Counted from the stretch's first letter, positions 20,640 through 32,639 are shown. The stretch is DNA of 64,000 nt from Eurosta solidaginis (GCF_040869045.1 NC_090319.1:302796998-302860997), one strand, 5' to 3'. Notes: generated by a model from the letters alone, not told the origin. Program-made: numbers and translations.

Positions 20640-22395
20640 TACTACCATAAATACGTTGGAAGTTTATTTAAACTTTAAATAACTTTAAAAATGTATGCTT
20701 GGTCTTTATCCGCTTTTGCCAAGTCGCAAGGTGATACCAATGCCTCTTTATTGAAAGGTCTAAAAAATTTATAATATTCTTCTACTGAATGTGGGCGGTG
20801 CTACGCTCATTTTCAAAAAAATTTACTAAGTTTATATTCTGCGTCATAAAGTTGAATCACTTTATCGGTTATTGTATATCACTGTTACAGATTTTAAATA
20901 TTTCGAAATTTTCGATATCGAAAAAGAAGGCATGATTATTATCTGAATCCCACTATATTTTGAGTTCAAATAATAATTTCGGTGAAAATTTTGCTCAAGT
21001 AATCGTGCTTTGGGGCGGACAGAAGAACAAAGGGCTAAGCGTAAAAAGTGGGGATGTTTTCCATGCAACTTCCTCCATTTTTACAAAAACCAGTAATTGT
21101 CATTAACAAAATGCCTTATATACATTTTTGTTAGGATTGGTCGACTTTTGTTTAATTTATGGCATTAATAGTTATATAGATAGATTATGTAAATAAGGGT
21201 CGGGGCCACGCCGAATTTTAGAAATGTTTGTATTTTTCTTCACCGTATCACACTGAAGTGAAATATCAGTATAATTTTGTTATAAACCGTAAAGGCACTA
21301 AATATTTTGCTTTTAAAACATTTAAGGAAATAATTTTTTTTTTTAAATTTAATGTATAAATAATAATTTTTTTTAATGACGTCGTCGTCAACCGTTTTCG
21401 GTGAATTTCACTTACTGTATATGGGGTATTCCATCCCATTTCGACCAATTTTGAACCCGACTCCTTTAGAATTGGCTGAAAGTTTTTCTTCTTTTTCTAG
21501 CTTACGAAAGACGTTTTTCAGAATTTTTTCAAATTTTTTCATCCAACTCAAAAAAGGTTATGAATTAAAAAAAAAAAAAAACACCGTTTTTGTTTTCAAA
21601 ATGCTATAACTTTTTCAAAAATTGACCGTTCGGGATCTTTTTTTTTTTTAAATTTGTTTTTAAATGTACTTTTCGGAAAAAATACCAAAAAATTAAAAAA
21701 AATTTTTTTTTTTAGTTAAATAATAATAAAAAAAAAAAAAAATCGGCCCACTCCGGGATTAGTGGGGATGATTGCAGAATTGATTGAATTTTTTTATGAG
21801 AAAAAAAAAAAAAAATGGCGAAATTCGAAAAATCTCGAAAGACCGAAAAATTACAAAAAAAAAAAACTTTAAAATTTTTTTTGTATTTTTTCCGAAAAGT
21901 ACATTTAAAAACAAATTAAAAAAAAGATCCCAAACGGTAAATTTTTGAAGAAGTTATAGCATTTTGAAAACAAAAACGGTGTTTTTTTAACTTTTTTTGA
22001 GTTGGATGAAAAAATTTTAAAGAAATTCTGAAAAACGTCTTTCGTAAGCTAGAAAAAGAAGAAAAACTTTCAGCCAATTCTAAAGGGGTCGGGTTCAAAA
22101 TTGGTCGAAATGGGATGGAATACCCCATATATACTTAGAAAAAGAACAATTTTCTGTACTAAATTTCACCATAATACCTCCAACCGCTTTTGGGCGATGC
22201 CACGCCCATTTTCCAAAATTTTAACAAAGAAATATTACTTATCAATTTTTGGTACAGAATTATCGCATATGCCATTTTCCGAAGTTTTCGATACCGACAA
22301 AGGGGGCGTGGTTATTGTTAGAAGTTGCTCTATTTTCGTAAAGATATTTCAACTTTAGCTCGAGTTAGACGGACATCACCCAGTGAAAATTTTTT
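20640..22395 (+). mobile_element. H1-related element, old and decayed, interrupted by a fold-back element
   Basis: Left part: GTGGGCGGTGCTACGCTCAT, AAATTTTCGATATCGAAAAA, AAATAAGGGTCGGGGCCACG. Right part after 22,135: GGGCGATGCCACGCCCATTT, TTTTCGATACCGACAAAGG with GGGCGTGGTTATTG, and a short GTTAGACGGACATCACC. Block order follows H1, but ends are not clear and blocks repeat, so two overlapping old copies are possible. Confidence 0.55.
21417..22134. mobile_element. 718-bp fold-back (long inverted repeat) element
   Basis: The left arm (about 21,417-21,690) starts GTATATGGGGTATTCCATCC. The right arm (about 21,870-22,134) is its reverse complement over about 265 bp with a few mismatches and poly-A slips. 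The loop is about 180 bp of A/T runs with TCGGCCCACTCCGGGATTAG. ACTTA near both outer edges is a possible target duplication. Both arms hold the frame MGYSIPFRPILNPTPLELAE, but it ends in low-complexity sequence and is not supported as a gene. Confidence 0.8.
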
Positions 22396-22401
22396 TCGAT
22401 G

Positions 22402-22725
22402 GATCCTGGGTTCACACCCCGGGAAAAGCAACATCAAAATTTTAGAAACAAGTTTTTTCAATTAGAAGAAAATTTTTCTAAGCGGGGTCGCTCCTTGGCA
22501 GTGTTTGGCAATCACTCCGAGTTTATTTCTGCCTTAAGGAGCTCTCAGTGAAAACTCATATACATTGCAGATACCGTGCAAAGTCGGCATAAAACAAGTA
22601 GGGCCTGTCCCGCCAATTTGTAGGAAAAATAAAAAAGGAGCACCACTCAAATTGGAAGAGAAGCTCGGTCTAAAATCTGTTCGGAGGTTATCGCGCCTTA
22701 CGTTTATTTTTTATTTATTTTTTAA
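22402..22725 (+). repeat. S1 SINE, 5'-truncated in the tRNA-like head
   Basis: Begins at the B-box side (TGGGTTCACACCCCGGGAAA) and runs through AGCAACATCAAAATTTTAGA, AAGCGGGGTCGCTCCTTGGC, the GTGCAAAGTCGGCATAAAAC core and GAGGTTATCGCGCCTTACGT, ending in a T-rich tail. It abuts the end of the decayed H1 element. Confidence 0.85.
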
Positions 22726-22984
22726 TCTACCTGGACTCCTTCATGCCGTTACTTACAATTTTTACCCAATCAAAAACCCTTGCGTACATTTACGTGCTGG
22801 GTATAAACAAATTACCAAATAACTCTCAGTAATCATAACTGCTGCTCTGTATGTCATACTGAACATCACAACTGCAACGAGACTCAAAGCTTGAGCGCAG
22901 ATCATATGGCCATAGTAGCATAGCGTCATAAAATATCTTGGACGTACACACTACCTAGTTATTTGCCTGCGCTTTGATAGATCT

Positions 22985-23705
22985 CTTACAGCCAAAATAG
23001 AGATGTAAGGTTGGCGCAAGGGTGCTCAAATGGCAGACGAGGCGATACACGTGTATTCCTATGGTTCCAAGGTAATGGAAGGTGTAGGATTTGCGTTATA
23101 CTCCGCAAATCCGGAAATAAACAAATCCTAAAAGCTGCCAGGGAAAAAGAAGCACTGTAGGAAAATAGCTTTAAATGCAGCCGCATAAATTTTTACTCTG
23201 ACAACCAAGCAGCAATTAAGGCAATAATCTCGCATTGCACAACACCTAACACCATGTTAAAAAATGTAAAAAATATACATTTTTATTGGGAATGGATGGA
23301 AATGAAAAAGCGGATGAGCTAGTTAAACAGAGCACATCAGGTTGGGCGATATTAAAAGAAAGCGAGAGCTGCATAATGTCGAAGATCATGTGCAGCTGTT
23401 ACAACTTTAGACTATCAAAGTTACTTAAACATCGAAAAGAGGGCACTGCCTTCTGACGTCACATATTTTTAAATTAGCTCTTCTTAGTAATAGCAGATGT
23501 AGGAAGTGCAGTTTAGAGAAGAAAACGATCTAGCACATTATGTGCTCGTGACCTGCGCTTACAAGGCTAAGAAACCTAGTAGTATTTGGCCTAAAAACTT
23601 GTGAAATCTGCCAACAAGTCGAAGTTATTTTATAACATAGACCCATTCAGTCTATGCGAGGTCCGTATCAGCAAAACGCACCTATCCTAACCTATACGGC
23701 TATAG
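22985..23705 (+). pseudogene. Non-LTR retrotransposon fragment: RNase H and Cys/His end
   Basis: Broken + strand frames give an RNase H domain (SKVMEGVGFAL; then NFYSDNQAAIKAIISHC, with the catalytic Asp in YSDNQAA; then GNEKADELVKQSTSGW, with the late catalytic Asp). After it comes the C-terminal zinc-knuckle-like part (CRKCSLEKKTI, stop, HIMCS) and a 3' end, TCTATGCGAGGTCCGTATC, that matches the 31.8-kb copy in opposite orientation. Stops and frameshifts make it non-functional. Confidence 0.75.
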
Positions 23706-24030
23706 TTCTCCCAGCAAAAGTTGCACTGACAGCCACTCCCACACATTGCCCCTAAAACTCTCGCACATTGCAATTTGTAAATAAATAAATTTGGCTTCCT
23801 TTTAATTTACTCGCCTTACGTGATCAACTGCTGCTTCATTACGTTTTTCTGTTCTTGCACAGCTCCAATTAACGTTTGTTTACTTTTTTTTATAACATTG
23901 TAATGTTTCAGGATTTTGCTTTTCACTTTTGCTCTCCAACCAATCTACAGCAATAATATCAACTGCAAGCATTCTTTAGTGAGAGCCAACAGTTTGCTGC
24001 TAATTTTTTATGAAAAAAAAAAAAAAAAAA
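23706..24030. other. Unique-looking spacer, no gene
   Basis: Moderate GC, no repeat family. It resembles ordinary intron or intergenic DNA and ends in an A-run where H2 begins. Confidence 0.4.
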
Positions 24031-24796
24031 ACAAGTAAGGACGGGACTGTCTTCGGCTGTGCCGTAGACTTCATACCTTTCATGAATGGGGCTGAACAAT
24101 AATCTTATCCCATTCGTAATCTCCAAATAATACGCTGTATAATATAAGAAATATATAGTGAACATATGTACATACCTAAACGATTTTAAGATAAATATAA
24201 AAAAATGGCAAAAAGCCCCCTGATCTGAACGATCGGTTGTATGGGATTTATATTATATATAGCTCATATCAAAATAATTTTTTCATGAAATCTTCTATAA
24301 TATATTAGAATAAATATCACCAAGTTTCACGTATTTATATTGGAAACTAAGGGAGAAATGGCCAAAAATCTTTCTATCTGAACGATCGGTTGTATGGGAT
24401 AGGTATATACTATATACATATAGCTCCGATCAGAGTGATTTTTTCAGGATACCTTCTATGATATATTAGAATATACATCACCGAGTTTCACGTTTATACT
24501 CTCTAAATTGCGGCAGGAATGACCAAAATCGTCTTATCTGAATGGTTGGTTGTATGGGAGATATATGTTATAGTGGTCCGATCCTACCGGATCAGAAAAA
24601 TGTCTAATATAATAGAAAAATACATCCTTGTGCCAAATTTCATTGAGAAATCGCAAAATTTGAGGGACTAGTTTGCGTTCAAACAGACAGACGGACATGG
24701 CTATATCAACTCAGTGAGTCTATCTTCTATATTTCTCAACGTTACAAACATCGGACCAAAGTTAATATACCATTTCATGTTCTTGAAAGGTATAAA
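24031..24796 (+). mobile_element. H2 element, short form
   Basis: Starts ACAAGTAAGGACGGGACT with hairpin GTCTTCGGC-TGT-GCCGTAGAC (24,049-24,069, one mismatch), arm CATACCTTTCATGAA, two units with GAACGATCGGTTGTATGGGA, CAGACAGACGGACATGGC, and ends TTCTTGAAAGGTATAAAAA. An A-run precedes it. Confidence 0.85.
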
Positions 24797-25104
24797 AAAA
24801 GAATCAGCTCACAATTATTCGTTGAAGCTGTCATCCGTTGGTTGTGATCTTTGTTTTCTTTTTGTTATTTTGCATCAGCCTTGTTCGCCGCACTTAATCA
24901 TATTAACCCACAAATAGAGTTTCGCTTTACTTCACATTTATGTGTATATATATGTACAGCTGCGGTCAAAATCTTACTAGTAGACATACTTAAAAAAAGG
25001 GTTAAAAGTACATGTGATAGATTCTATAAAAAAATTAAATTTTTCCCTCTGATAGCCCAAATATCAAACAGTAATTACTTGCAGCAACGTGCAATTAAGG
25101 TACC

Positions 25105-25710
25105 AAGTTTTTAGCAGCTTTCAATCGAAATCGATTCCCATAGTTGCGCATTCGATGTTGCCTTACGTTGGGATATTGCCTTTTTGATATCAAACCAAAG
25201 ATTTTCAACGGGGTTTATGTTAGGCGTCTATGACGGCCATTCCATGACTTTGATCTGACTTTTCTCAAACTATCTATTTGCTACTTTGTTTTTATATTTC
25301 CGATCGGTGTCTTGGTGGAACGTCCAAACAAGTGGCATTTCGTATCTGCAATATGGCAGCATGATGTCCTTGAATATTGCAACATATGAAGCGCCACTCA
25401 TAACTTCCTAAAACCCTGTGAATGGGTCCCACGCGTAGCTAAGAACAGCATGTCCAGGCAAAATTCCATGCTTTACGGTTTTTATTGTATACTTCGGATG
25501 GTATTCGGTATAAGCTGGCCGCCTTACATATTGGGCTGACCTCTTACCACAATACATATTCTTCCAGTCGTGCAAACAAGAAATGCTGCGCCAAATTCAA
25601 ATGTTTTTCGGCACATAAGTTTTAGTCAACAGCGGTATCTTTGTTGGACTGAATGCACACAAGTCATGCTCACGCCAACGCAGACGAACAGTCTTAATCT
25701 TTGTTTATAT
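25105..25710 (-). pseudogene. Tc1 transposase, broken
   Basis: Minus-strand frames give YVRRPAYTEYHPKYTIKTVK with HG, the conserved 'Y.RRP...PKYT..TVKHGG' block; then WTFHQDTDRKYKN, the QQDNDPKHT counterpart with the second catalytic Asp; then VMEWPS, stop, TPNINPVENLWFDIKK, the 'WP..SPDLNPIENLW' block with the third catalytic residue. At least three stops are present and the N-terminal DNA-binding part was not found, so it is dead. Reading order agrees with the element's ends. Confidence 0.85.
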
Positions 25711-25792
25711 AATCGCTAAAATTTTAATCAGATTCTTTTAAAACCATTCTGTATTTTCCGACTTGTATTGGAATTCTAGGGGTTGATAAGCG

Positions 25793-26115
25793 CAATACAA
25801 AGCTTTGAAGCTTCAAAGCTTCCGCAACCTAATTGTCCACCTCATTTGTTATAAATATCAATTTTTTATACACATATTTGGCAGGCGAGGTTCTGGCGAC
25901 CGCAAGTTCCTTATGAAACTAGGGGATGGAGGGCGTGACGGCCTACAAGGTTTAATGTGGTCATATTAGTCGTTCTTGACATAGTCGGGCTAATATTCTA
26001 ACGGTGCTTTAATACCAGAACGTACCGGATATATATACGGCAAAGGACCATCAACACCGATTAAACTCCTCAAAAACTTCGGGGAGGGTTTTGGTCGCTA
26101 ATACAACAACAACAA
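25793..26115 (+). repeat. R3 CAA-tailed retroposon, nested in Tc1
   Basis: Contains AATTGTCCACCTC, GGTTCTGGCGACCGCAAGTT, ACTAGGGGATGGAGGGCGTG, AACGTACCGGAT, CGGCAAAGGACCATCAACAC and a terminal (ACA)n tract. Same order as the better copy at 45.3 kb. No protein frame. Confidence 0.75.
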
Positions 26116-26311
26116 TATTCTCAATGATTGAAGACACTTCTGAGGCATATTTGATCTCAGTAGCAGCCGCAAATTAAAATTGCTTTGAATATCTGACGAC
26201 AGGCATAACTTCTTTTATCAACATTGCTGGTTTTCTTTCACACTTTCCCTTCCTTGGTACTTTATGGCATTACGCAACCAATGATATTTTGCACTTCCAC
26301 ATACGTTTTGC

Positions 26312-26620
26312 CGGCGTGGAGTGGTAGTAGCGTGCTTCGTCTACTACACTGCAGATCGTGGGTTCAATTCTTTGTCAAAGCAACATTGAAAATTTGGAAA
26401 CAAATTTTTTCAATAAATTTTTCTAAGCGGGGTCGCCCCTCGGCAGTGATTTGACAAACATTTCGAGTATATTTCTGCCATGAAGTTCAATTAAAATTCA
26501 TCTGTATTGCAGATGCCGTTCGGAGTCGAAAAATTAAAAAAGAGCACGACGCAAATTGTAAGTGAAGCTAGGCCTAAAATCTGTTCGAAGGTTATCGCGC
26601 ATTGGATTTATGTTTTGTAT
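26312..26620 (+). repeat. S1 SINE, nested in Tc1
   Basis: The head GGCGTGGAGTGGTAGTAGCG and GTGGGTTCAATTC (B-box-like) is followed by AAGCGGGGTCGCCCCTCGGC, GCAGATGCCGTTCGGAGTCG and GAAGGTTATCGCGCATTG. A region is deleted after GGAGTCG. It is a near-complete but diverged copy. Confidence 0.85.
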
Positions 26621-27637
26621 ACGTTTTGCCATCAGCAATACATTTTTTTTGAGGGCGAGCTGCTCAGCTGTGCAATTCATCTTGTTCGATATTACTCAAT
26701 AAGGAGTAATATGAATTTGCCCATTAGTAATATAATCTTATATTTTTTTTCTAATGGTAGTTTTTATGTGCAAGTTCCTTTTTCGCTCTTATTCGGAATC
26801 CAAATCTATAAATAAAGTTTTGGTTGTAAAAATGGGGATTTGTGCTATTAGCGAGCTTTGGACATTATTAATCGTAGTGCTTTTGTTTAGCTATATTTTG
26901 CTAAAATATTTTTTTAAAAATAAACGATTGTGAGCACACAAAGAAATCTATTTCCACTATAGCACTATTGTGAATATTTGATTAGAACTAACACTGCATT
27001 ACCGGCAGTTGCTAACATTCGCCAGATGGCAGCGCAAGCGCATGTAAGTTTTTATTGATATACGATTGATTGATAGAACAGCTGATTTCTGTTGATATTT
27101 GATACGATTAAGTAAACTAAACTCCCTTTCCCTTTATTTATACACACTTTCACGCACTACTAAGATTTTGAATGACTTTAAAGCAGTGGTAACTAAAATT
27201 CCATACAAATTTACAACAACAGATTAATCCTAACAATTGATTGCATGTTCTGAAGTCGATTTCTTAGTCTAATAGATTTTACAGTGCATACCGAAAAATT
27301 GTTGCGATTAACAAAACTTGGCTTCTTAAATGAAATGAGCCATAGGCACTACTCAGATTTTGACCGCAACTGTATATGTGTATAGTAAGCATGTGCGTGT
27401 ATTCGCACGCGTGTGGGTGTCACCGTCACACATAATAAAACATTTAAATGACGGCACTTAATTTAATTGTTCCTGCCGTCTGACTTGTGTGCATGTGCCC
27501 CTGCAACGGCGTTAGTTTGCATGGATTTATTTTATTCTGTCAACGCTGGTGATCAGCTGCGGTCAAGCGTTACGTTATACACTACATACATATTCACTCA
27601 CAAGCGGATGTAGAAAGATAAGGGAAGGAGAAAAAAA

Positions 27638-28290
27638 ACAAGTAAGGACTGGACTGTCTTCGGCTGTGCCGAAGGCTTTATACCTTTCATGAATGGGGCT
27701 GAACAATAATTTTATCCCATTCGTAATTTCCAAATAATGCGCTGTATAAGATAAGAAATATATAGTGAACAGATGTGCATTCCTAAACGATTTTAAGATA
27801 AATATAAAAAAATGGCAAAAAACCCCCTTATCTGAACGATCGGTTGTATGGGATATATACTATATATAGCTACGATTAAAGTGATTTTTTTAAAAAATCT
27901 TCTGTGATATATTAAAATATATATCACCGAGTTTCACGTTTATACTTTCTAAATTGCGGCAGGAATGACCAAAATCGTCTTATCTGAACGACCGGTTGTA
28001 TGGGAGATATATGTTATAGTGGTCCGATCATACCTGATCCGACAAATGTCTAATACAATATAAAAATACACCCTTGTGCCAAATTTCATTGACATATCTT
28101 AAAATTTGAGGGACTAGTTTGCGTTCAAACAGACAGACGTACGGACAGACGGACATGGCTATATCAACTCAGTTCGTCACCCTGATCAATTCGGTATGCT
28201 TAACGGTGAGTCTGTCTTCTATATTTCTCAACGTTACAAACATCGGACCAAAGTTAATATACCATTTCGTGTTCATGAAAGGTATAAAAA
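27638..28290 (+). mobile_element. H2 element, short form
   Basis: An A-run, ACAAGTAAGGACTGGACT, hairpin GTCTTCGGC-TGT-GCCGAAGGC, arm ATACCTTTCATGAA, GAACGATCGGTTGTATGGGA, CAGACGGACATGGCTATATC, and end TTCATGAAAGGTATAAAAA. It is about 88-90% alike by eye to the 24.0-kb copy and lies only 3.6 kb from it. The Tc1 element lies between them. Confidence 0.85.
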
Positions 28291-28993
28291 TTAGGAGAAT
28301 TGTGAGCTGTTTGCAGAAAAGCGTGTGATTTTTTTGTTGTTGTTTTTCATTTCATTGTCTCATCATTTTTAAGTGCAATTCGGCTTGTTCGCACGCGATA
28401 GTAGCAATAAATACATAATTGACTTTTTTGTTTTATAATTTTTTATATCTTGTTTATGCAATCTGAACATAAGTTAAATTTTTTGATGTGTAATGAATTG
28501 TGGCTTGCAATTGCAGTGAAAATTTTATAAATGTGTGTGTTAAAATATTGTCATGTATGTATTTTATTTTCCAGTTAGCACCACAAATTATGCGCAAAAA
28601 AAAAAAAAAAAACAAAAATGCGTAAAAAAATATATTATTGCAATAATAGTTTTAGTTGGGATTAATATTATGCATGCTCAACAAGTTATGCAGGTTCGCA
28701 ACACAATTATGAGTGAAAACAAAAACAAAGAAAATACGATTGATTGTATGTATGTATAGTTAAAAAGCTTAATAGGATAGCTGTAAAAGATACAAATTTA
28801 AGTTGAAGCAGTGCTCAGCTAGCAAAAATATAGCAATAATTTTTTTTATTTTTATTTTTTTATCGCATCTGTAGTTGATAAAATATTCGCGTAATTGCTA
28901 ATATAGCAGCTTTTAAGAAATTATTAAAAATGTATGATAAATTTACGATTGCAATATGAATCGCATATTTCTTTCATTAAAGCATCTTTTTTT
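28291..28993. other. AT-rich spacer, no gene
   Basis: Low-complexity A/T runs and a composition-driven small frame at 28,553-28,759. Nothing recognised. Confidence 0.4.
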
Positions 28994-29315
28994 GGCGGTC
29001 ACCGTGGTGTGGTGGTAGCGTGCTTCACCTACCACACCGTAGAACTTGGGTTCTAGTCCCGGGCAAAACAACATCGAAAAATACAATAAGAAAAAAGTTT
29101 TTTTAAGCCGGATCGCCCTTCGGCAGTGTTTTGGCAAGCACTCTGAGTGTGTTGCTGCCATGAAAATTTTCTCCGTGAAAATTCATCTGCCGTGCCAATA
29201 CAGTTCGGAGTCAGCGTAAAACATACAGGTCCCATCCCGCCAACTTGTAACCAAAATTTAAAGAAGCACGACTCAAATTGGAAGAGAAGCACAGCTTAAA
29301 ATCTCTTTATAAGAT
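28994..29315 (+). repeat. S1 SINE, near full length
   Basis: The head GGCGGTCACCGTGGTGTGGT, GGTAGCGTGCTTCACCTACC and TGGGTTCTAGTCCCGGGCAA shows the tRNA-like A and B box regions. The body follows with CGCCCTTCGGCAGTG, CAGTTCGGAGTCAGCGTAAA, ATCCCGCCAACTTGTA and AAATCTCTTTATAAGAT. Small frames on its minus strand are shadows. Confidence 0.9.
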
Positions 29316-29479
29316 ATAAAGCATATTTTTCACGATAAAAGTGGTGCGTAACACTTGAGTTATTAAAACTGTAACAAATGCATGGGTTCCGAAGAATAGT
29401 ATTTTAATTTCGAAAATTGGGTTTAAGAGAAGTCCGCCGGGGATTTCTTGGAATTAAGAAAAACTTATTGAGCTATGAG

Positions 29480-30235
29480 CCTAACTACAGTTTTGAATAT
29501 AGTTTTTGTTTCCGGTGGCGCTTCTTTTCCTATATTCTGGTCTGTATAGAAAACTATTTAATGGAACTTCTAATTCATCCTGTGGAGCTCTTTTGTTGTT
29601 TGTGCTAATACTGGTACCCAAATAAACAAAGTCTTTTACTATTTCGTAATTATGGCTCCCAACAGTAGCGTGGTTGCCAAGGCGCAAATGCGCTGGCTCT
29701 TTGCTGGATGACAGCAGGTACTTTTGTCCTCATTCACTATCACACCCATCTTTTGCGCTTCTTTTCCAGTTTGTAGTAAGCAGAACTTACGGCGCAGATG
29801 TTCAAGCCATTCATTTCATTATCACTAGCATACGCCAGTAATTGCACGCCTTTAAAGAATATTGTTCCGAAGCGGTTAAGCTCTGCACCTAGTATAATTT
29901 CCTCCAGCATCAAATTAAAGAAATCGCACGATAGGCGGTCAACGTGTCTGAAACCTCGTTTAGTTTCGAAGTGCTCGGAGAGGTCTCTCCCAATTCTGAC
30001 TGAGTTGATGGTGTTGATCAACGTCGTTTTGCACAGCCGAATAAGTTTTGCGGGGAAACAAAATTAAAGGCATAGCGGCATAAAGGCAGCTCTCGTGTGG
30101 TGGCTTTTTCGCATTGACGCATTGTGAAAATCTGGTCGATGGTATATTTACCTGGTCTGAAGCCGCACTGATAAGGTCCAATCAGCTGATTCACGTTGGG
30201 CTTCAATGATATTAGGAAGGCTGATTCCGCGTTTG
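29480..30235 (-). pseudogene. Non-LTR retrotransposon reverse transcriptase, broken
   Basis: In minus-strand order: GPYQCGFRPGKYTIDQIFTM (the RT block 'QYGFR.G.ST.D'), a short gap, INSVRIGRDLSEHFETKRGF, RHVDRLSCDFFNLMLEEI (block 'RGFRQGD.LSC.LFN...E'), VQLLAYASDNEMNG where the catalytic YADD box is changed to YASDN, and later DFVYLGTSISTNN (block 'YLG'). The pieces lie in several frames. The catalytic box alone rules out activity. Neither an endonuclease nor a 3' UTR is attached. The clade is not assigned. Confidence 0.8.
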
Positions 30236-31004
30236 TTGGCGCCTAAAATGAGAAAAATATGTTTTTAAATTGTTTTAAACTAAAGTAATTTTCAATTAAA
30301 TGGCTGATAATTTCTTATTTTTGTATAAAACTTTCCATTAATTTGAGAAAATAATAGCTCAGTAAGTAAGATCAGTCAATTGTAAATTTGAGCACGTCCG
30401 AATAGATATTCCCTGCCGTTACAGTTACACAATTTAATTTAAATTTTAATTTTAATTTTTTTACCATTTTCTATGATTTCAAGAAAATTATTCTCACAAC
30501 CAAGGAAAAAAAGGTTATATTCTTAAAAAAATAGCTTTTCTAGATTTTTGATGGCGGATTATCATATACCATTTTTTCTTATTTTAGCACTTATTTTTCT
30601 CGTTTTTAAATGTATATCCGTGGGGGAAAATTTTTTATTTTACAATCCACAGATCTTAACTCGTTGAAGTTATTATGTCGAAATTCGACAGGCTTGTTAT
30701 TCTAGACTTGTTAAAAAATTGCAAAATTAGTTAGCGTGCACTCGTTTTTTTAAAGCTTTGTAGGAGAATTGGAACTGTAAGAAAATTAGCAAAATCTAAT
30801 TGTATTGAAATTGCTCAAAACATTGTTTTTATGATTACCTGCCTTTGCGACATATGTCTCCATAAGAAATAAAAATGTTGCAAAATTCGTAGTAGCTTCA
30901 ATCTATTTTATTTTAGGGTTTTCCTGATACTTGAACTTGGTTATTTAATATTATATGGATATGTCTTGAAAAGCTCTGCAATTCCTTTTAATAATACGAG
31001 AATA
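30236..31004. other. AT-rich spacer, no gene
   Basis: No motif or repeat family recognised. It ends at the solo LTR. Confidence 0.4.
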
Positions 31005-31008
31005 ATAC

Positions 31009-31512
31009 TGTGACAAATATTAGCAACACTAAGGGATACTATCATCTTTAAGCCGATACTAAACAGTGTCTTGTATGCACATCAACAAATCAAGCATTAT
31101 GTCTACCCATACGTCCATACACGCAGCGGAGAGTAACGCACAAACACATCCATATATATGAAATACTCCCAAATGTATGCAATCATTTGTGGAAGTATCA
31201 CTCACATATACACGCGCATGGGATATGAGAGAAGCTATAAAATCGTGCATCTGTAAACGAGAAGTAAATTCTAAAAATAGAAACGCCTAGAAGTATGCGA
31301 ACAAGAAATCACAGAGTATAAAAGAAGGTAAACTGCGAATCAGAATGAGTTTGATTTAAGCACGCTATCTGTCGAGAAGTAGTAGTATTGTGAAGTACTT
31401 GAATAAAGGCCATTTTGCATTATTTAATAGTGGAGTTATTTATTCAACAGTTTAGTGATTCGAACGTTAGTAGAAGGTTGCAAATAAGAGGAATTGCACT
31501 AAGTTCGTTAAT
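31009..31512 (+). mobile_element. Solo LTR of a gypsy-type retrotransposon
   Basis: Starts TGTGACAAATATTAGCAACA and ends TTGCACTAAGTTCGTTA. A TATAAAAG box (31,317-31,324) and an AATAAA signal (31,402-31,407) mark U3, R and U5. ATAC before the start (31,005-31,008) and at 31,513-31,516 is a likely 4-bp target duplication. It is clearly homologous to the two LTRs at 42.2-43.6 kb. No internal gag-pol is present, so it is the product of LTR recombination. Confidence 0.85.
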
Positions 31513-31804
31513 ATACTTTAAGGCTTGCAATTGGTTAAGCAGATAAAAACTTTACAATAAAGATTTCGATGCTTAAAAGAATAATTAAGGACATTATTAA
31601 GCTAAAATGGATCAAAACTATGACATATTAATTTCGAAAATCGCTTATCAAATAACCAAGTTACGTAACCAAAAATTTAGTTTTTATATCAAATAAATTT
31701 TCTAATGCATTTACACGAAATTTTTCAAGTTCAGTGCATAACTTTTTACATTACTAATAAAATGTGAATACATTTAAAAACTAATGCATTTTTCCCAGCT
31801 CTGA

Positions 31805-32115
31805 GACATAGGTAGGTAGGTTGAACTGGCCGGTCCATGAGGACCTCACATAGACTGATTGAGTCCGTAGTGTTACCAGAAGTTTGTTTTAACGACCAAA
31901 CTGAAAAATCCTATCAAAAGCCAGGACCTATGTTATAAAATAACTCCGTCCTCTTGGCAAATACTAGAAACTTCCTAGGACTTAAGCCACTTGCTGCTTC
32001 TAGATCTGACAGCTGTATCACTCCTAATAGCTGGAGTCTTAGCCTGGCAAGTACAGGGCACGAGCACAGAACGTGCTCGATCGTTTCCTCCTCCAACCCG
32101 CACTTCCTCATTTAA
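31805..32115 (-). pseudogene. Non-LTR retrotransposon ORF2, C-terminal end and 3' UTR
   Basis: The minus-strand frame RKCGLEEETIEHVLCSCPVL is a zinc-knuckle-type C-x8-H-x4-C; the first Cys of the usual CxxC is not in frame. It is followed by LSDLEAASGLSPRKFLVFAK, ELFYNIGPGF and a stop, the typical C terminus of RNase H-bearing LINEs. The 3' UTR then reads (as on +) TTGAACTGGCCGGTCCATGA. Only this end is present. The relic at 23 kb ends in the same way. Confidence 0.8.
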
Positions 32116-32119
32116 TGAT

Positions 32120-32639
32120 AGAAGGAACTGAGACATAAGTATTAATATATCAATACGTGTCTGTTAATAAAAAAAAAACATATTCCTAGCTTTCAATCGC
32201 TTATATAATTTTATTAGATATTTGTAAATCGAATCGTTGTAATGTATATTGCTGACAAGATATTTTTGCATTTTCAAAATACCACAAAGTATTTGTTAAC
32301 AAAACATGAATATTTACAAAAATAAATACAATAAAAAGCTAATAAAAGGTAATAATAATTATTAGAATTGTAAATAAAAAAAAAAGCAAAAAAAAATGTT
32401 CATTGACAACCCTTATGTTTATATAAATGCTTTAGGAGAAAATTGTGTTGTTATACAATATTTATACATTTAATTGTTTAAATGGCTTGTGGAAAATTAA
32501 TACAATTCACGTTGCAGCTGTTTTTAGTGTTTAACGTTTCAAAATATATGTATGAATTAAGCGGATATTCCCTCATTGCTTATACATACGTTTATGAAAA
32601 TATTTATTCGAAGCAATTTTTAATTTATGATTTTTTTAA
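32120..32639. other. AT-rich spacer, no gene
   Basis: A/T-rich sequence with no recognised feature. Confidence 0.4.

Larger units (their letters stand above)
24957..27372. mobile_element. Tc1-type transposon carrying two nested retroposons
   Basis: The left end CAGCTGCGGTCAAAATCTTA pairs with the reverse complement of the right end, CAGTTGCGGTCAAAATCTGA. TA flanks both (24,955-24,956 and 27,373-27,374), as expected for Tc1/mariner. It holds a broken transposase on the minus strand (25,105-25,710), an R3 retroposon (25,793-26,115) and an S1 SINE (26,312-26,620). Outside both ends the host sequence is joined TATATATG/TATATGTG, fitting one insertion event. Confidence 0.85.

Noticed and set aside
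26507..26815. 102-codon plus frame
   Set aside because: Begins inside an S1 SINE and continues into AT-rich sequence. It is a shadow frame.
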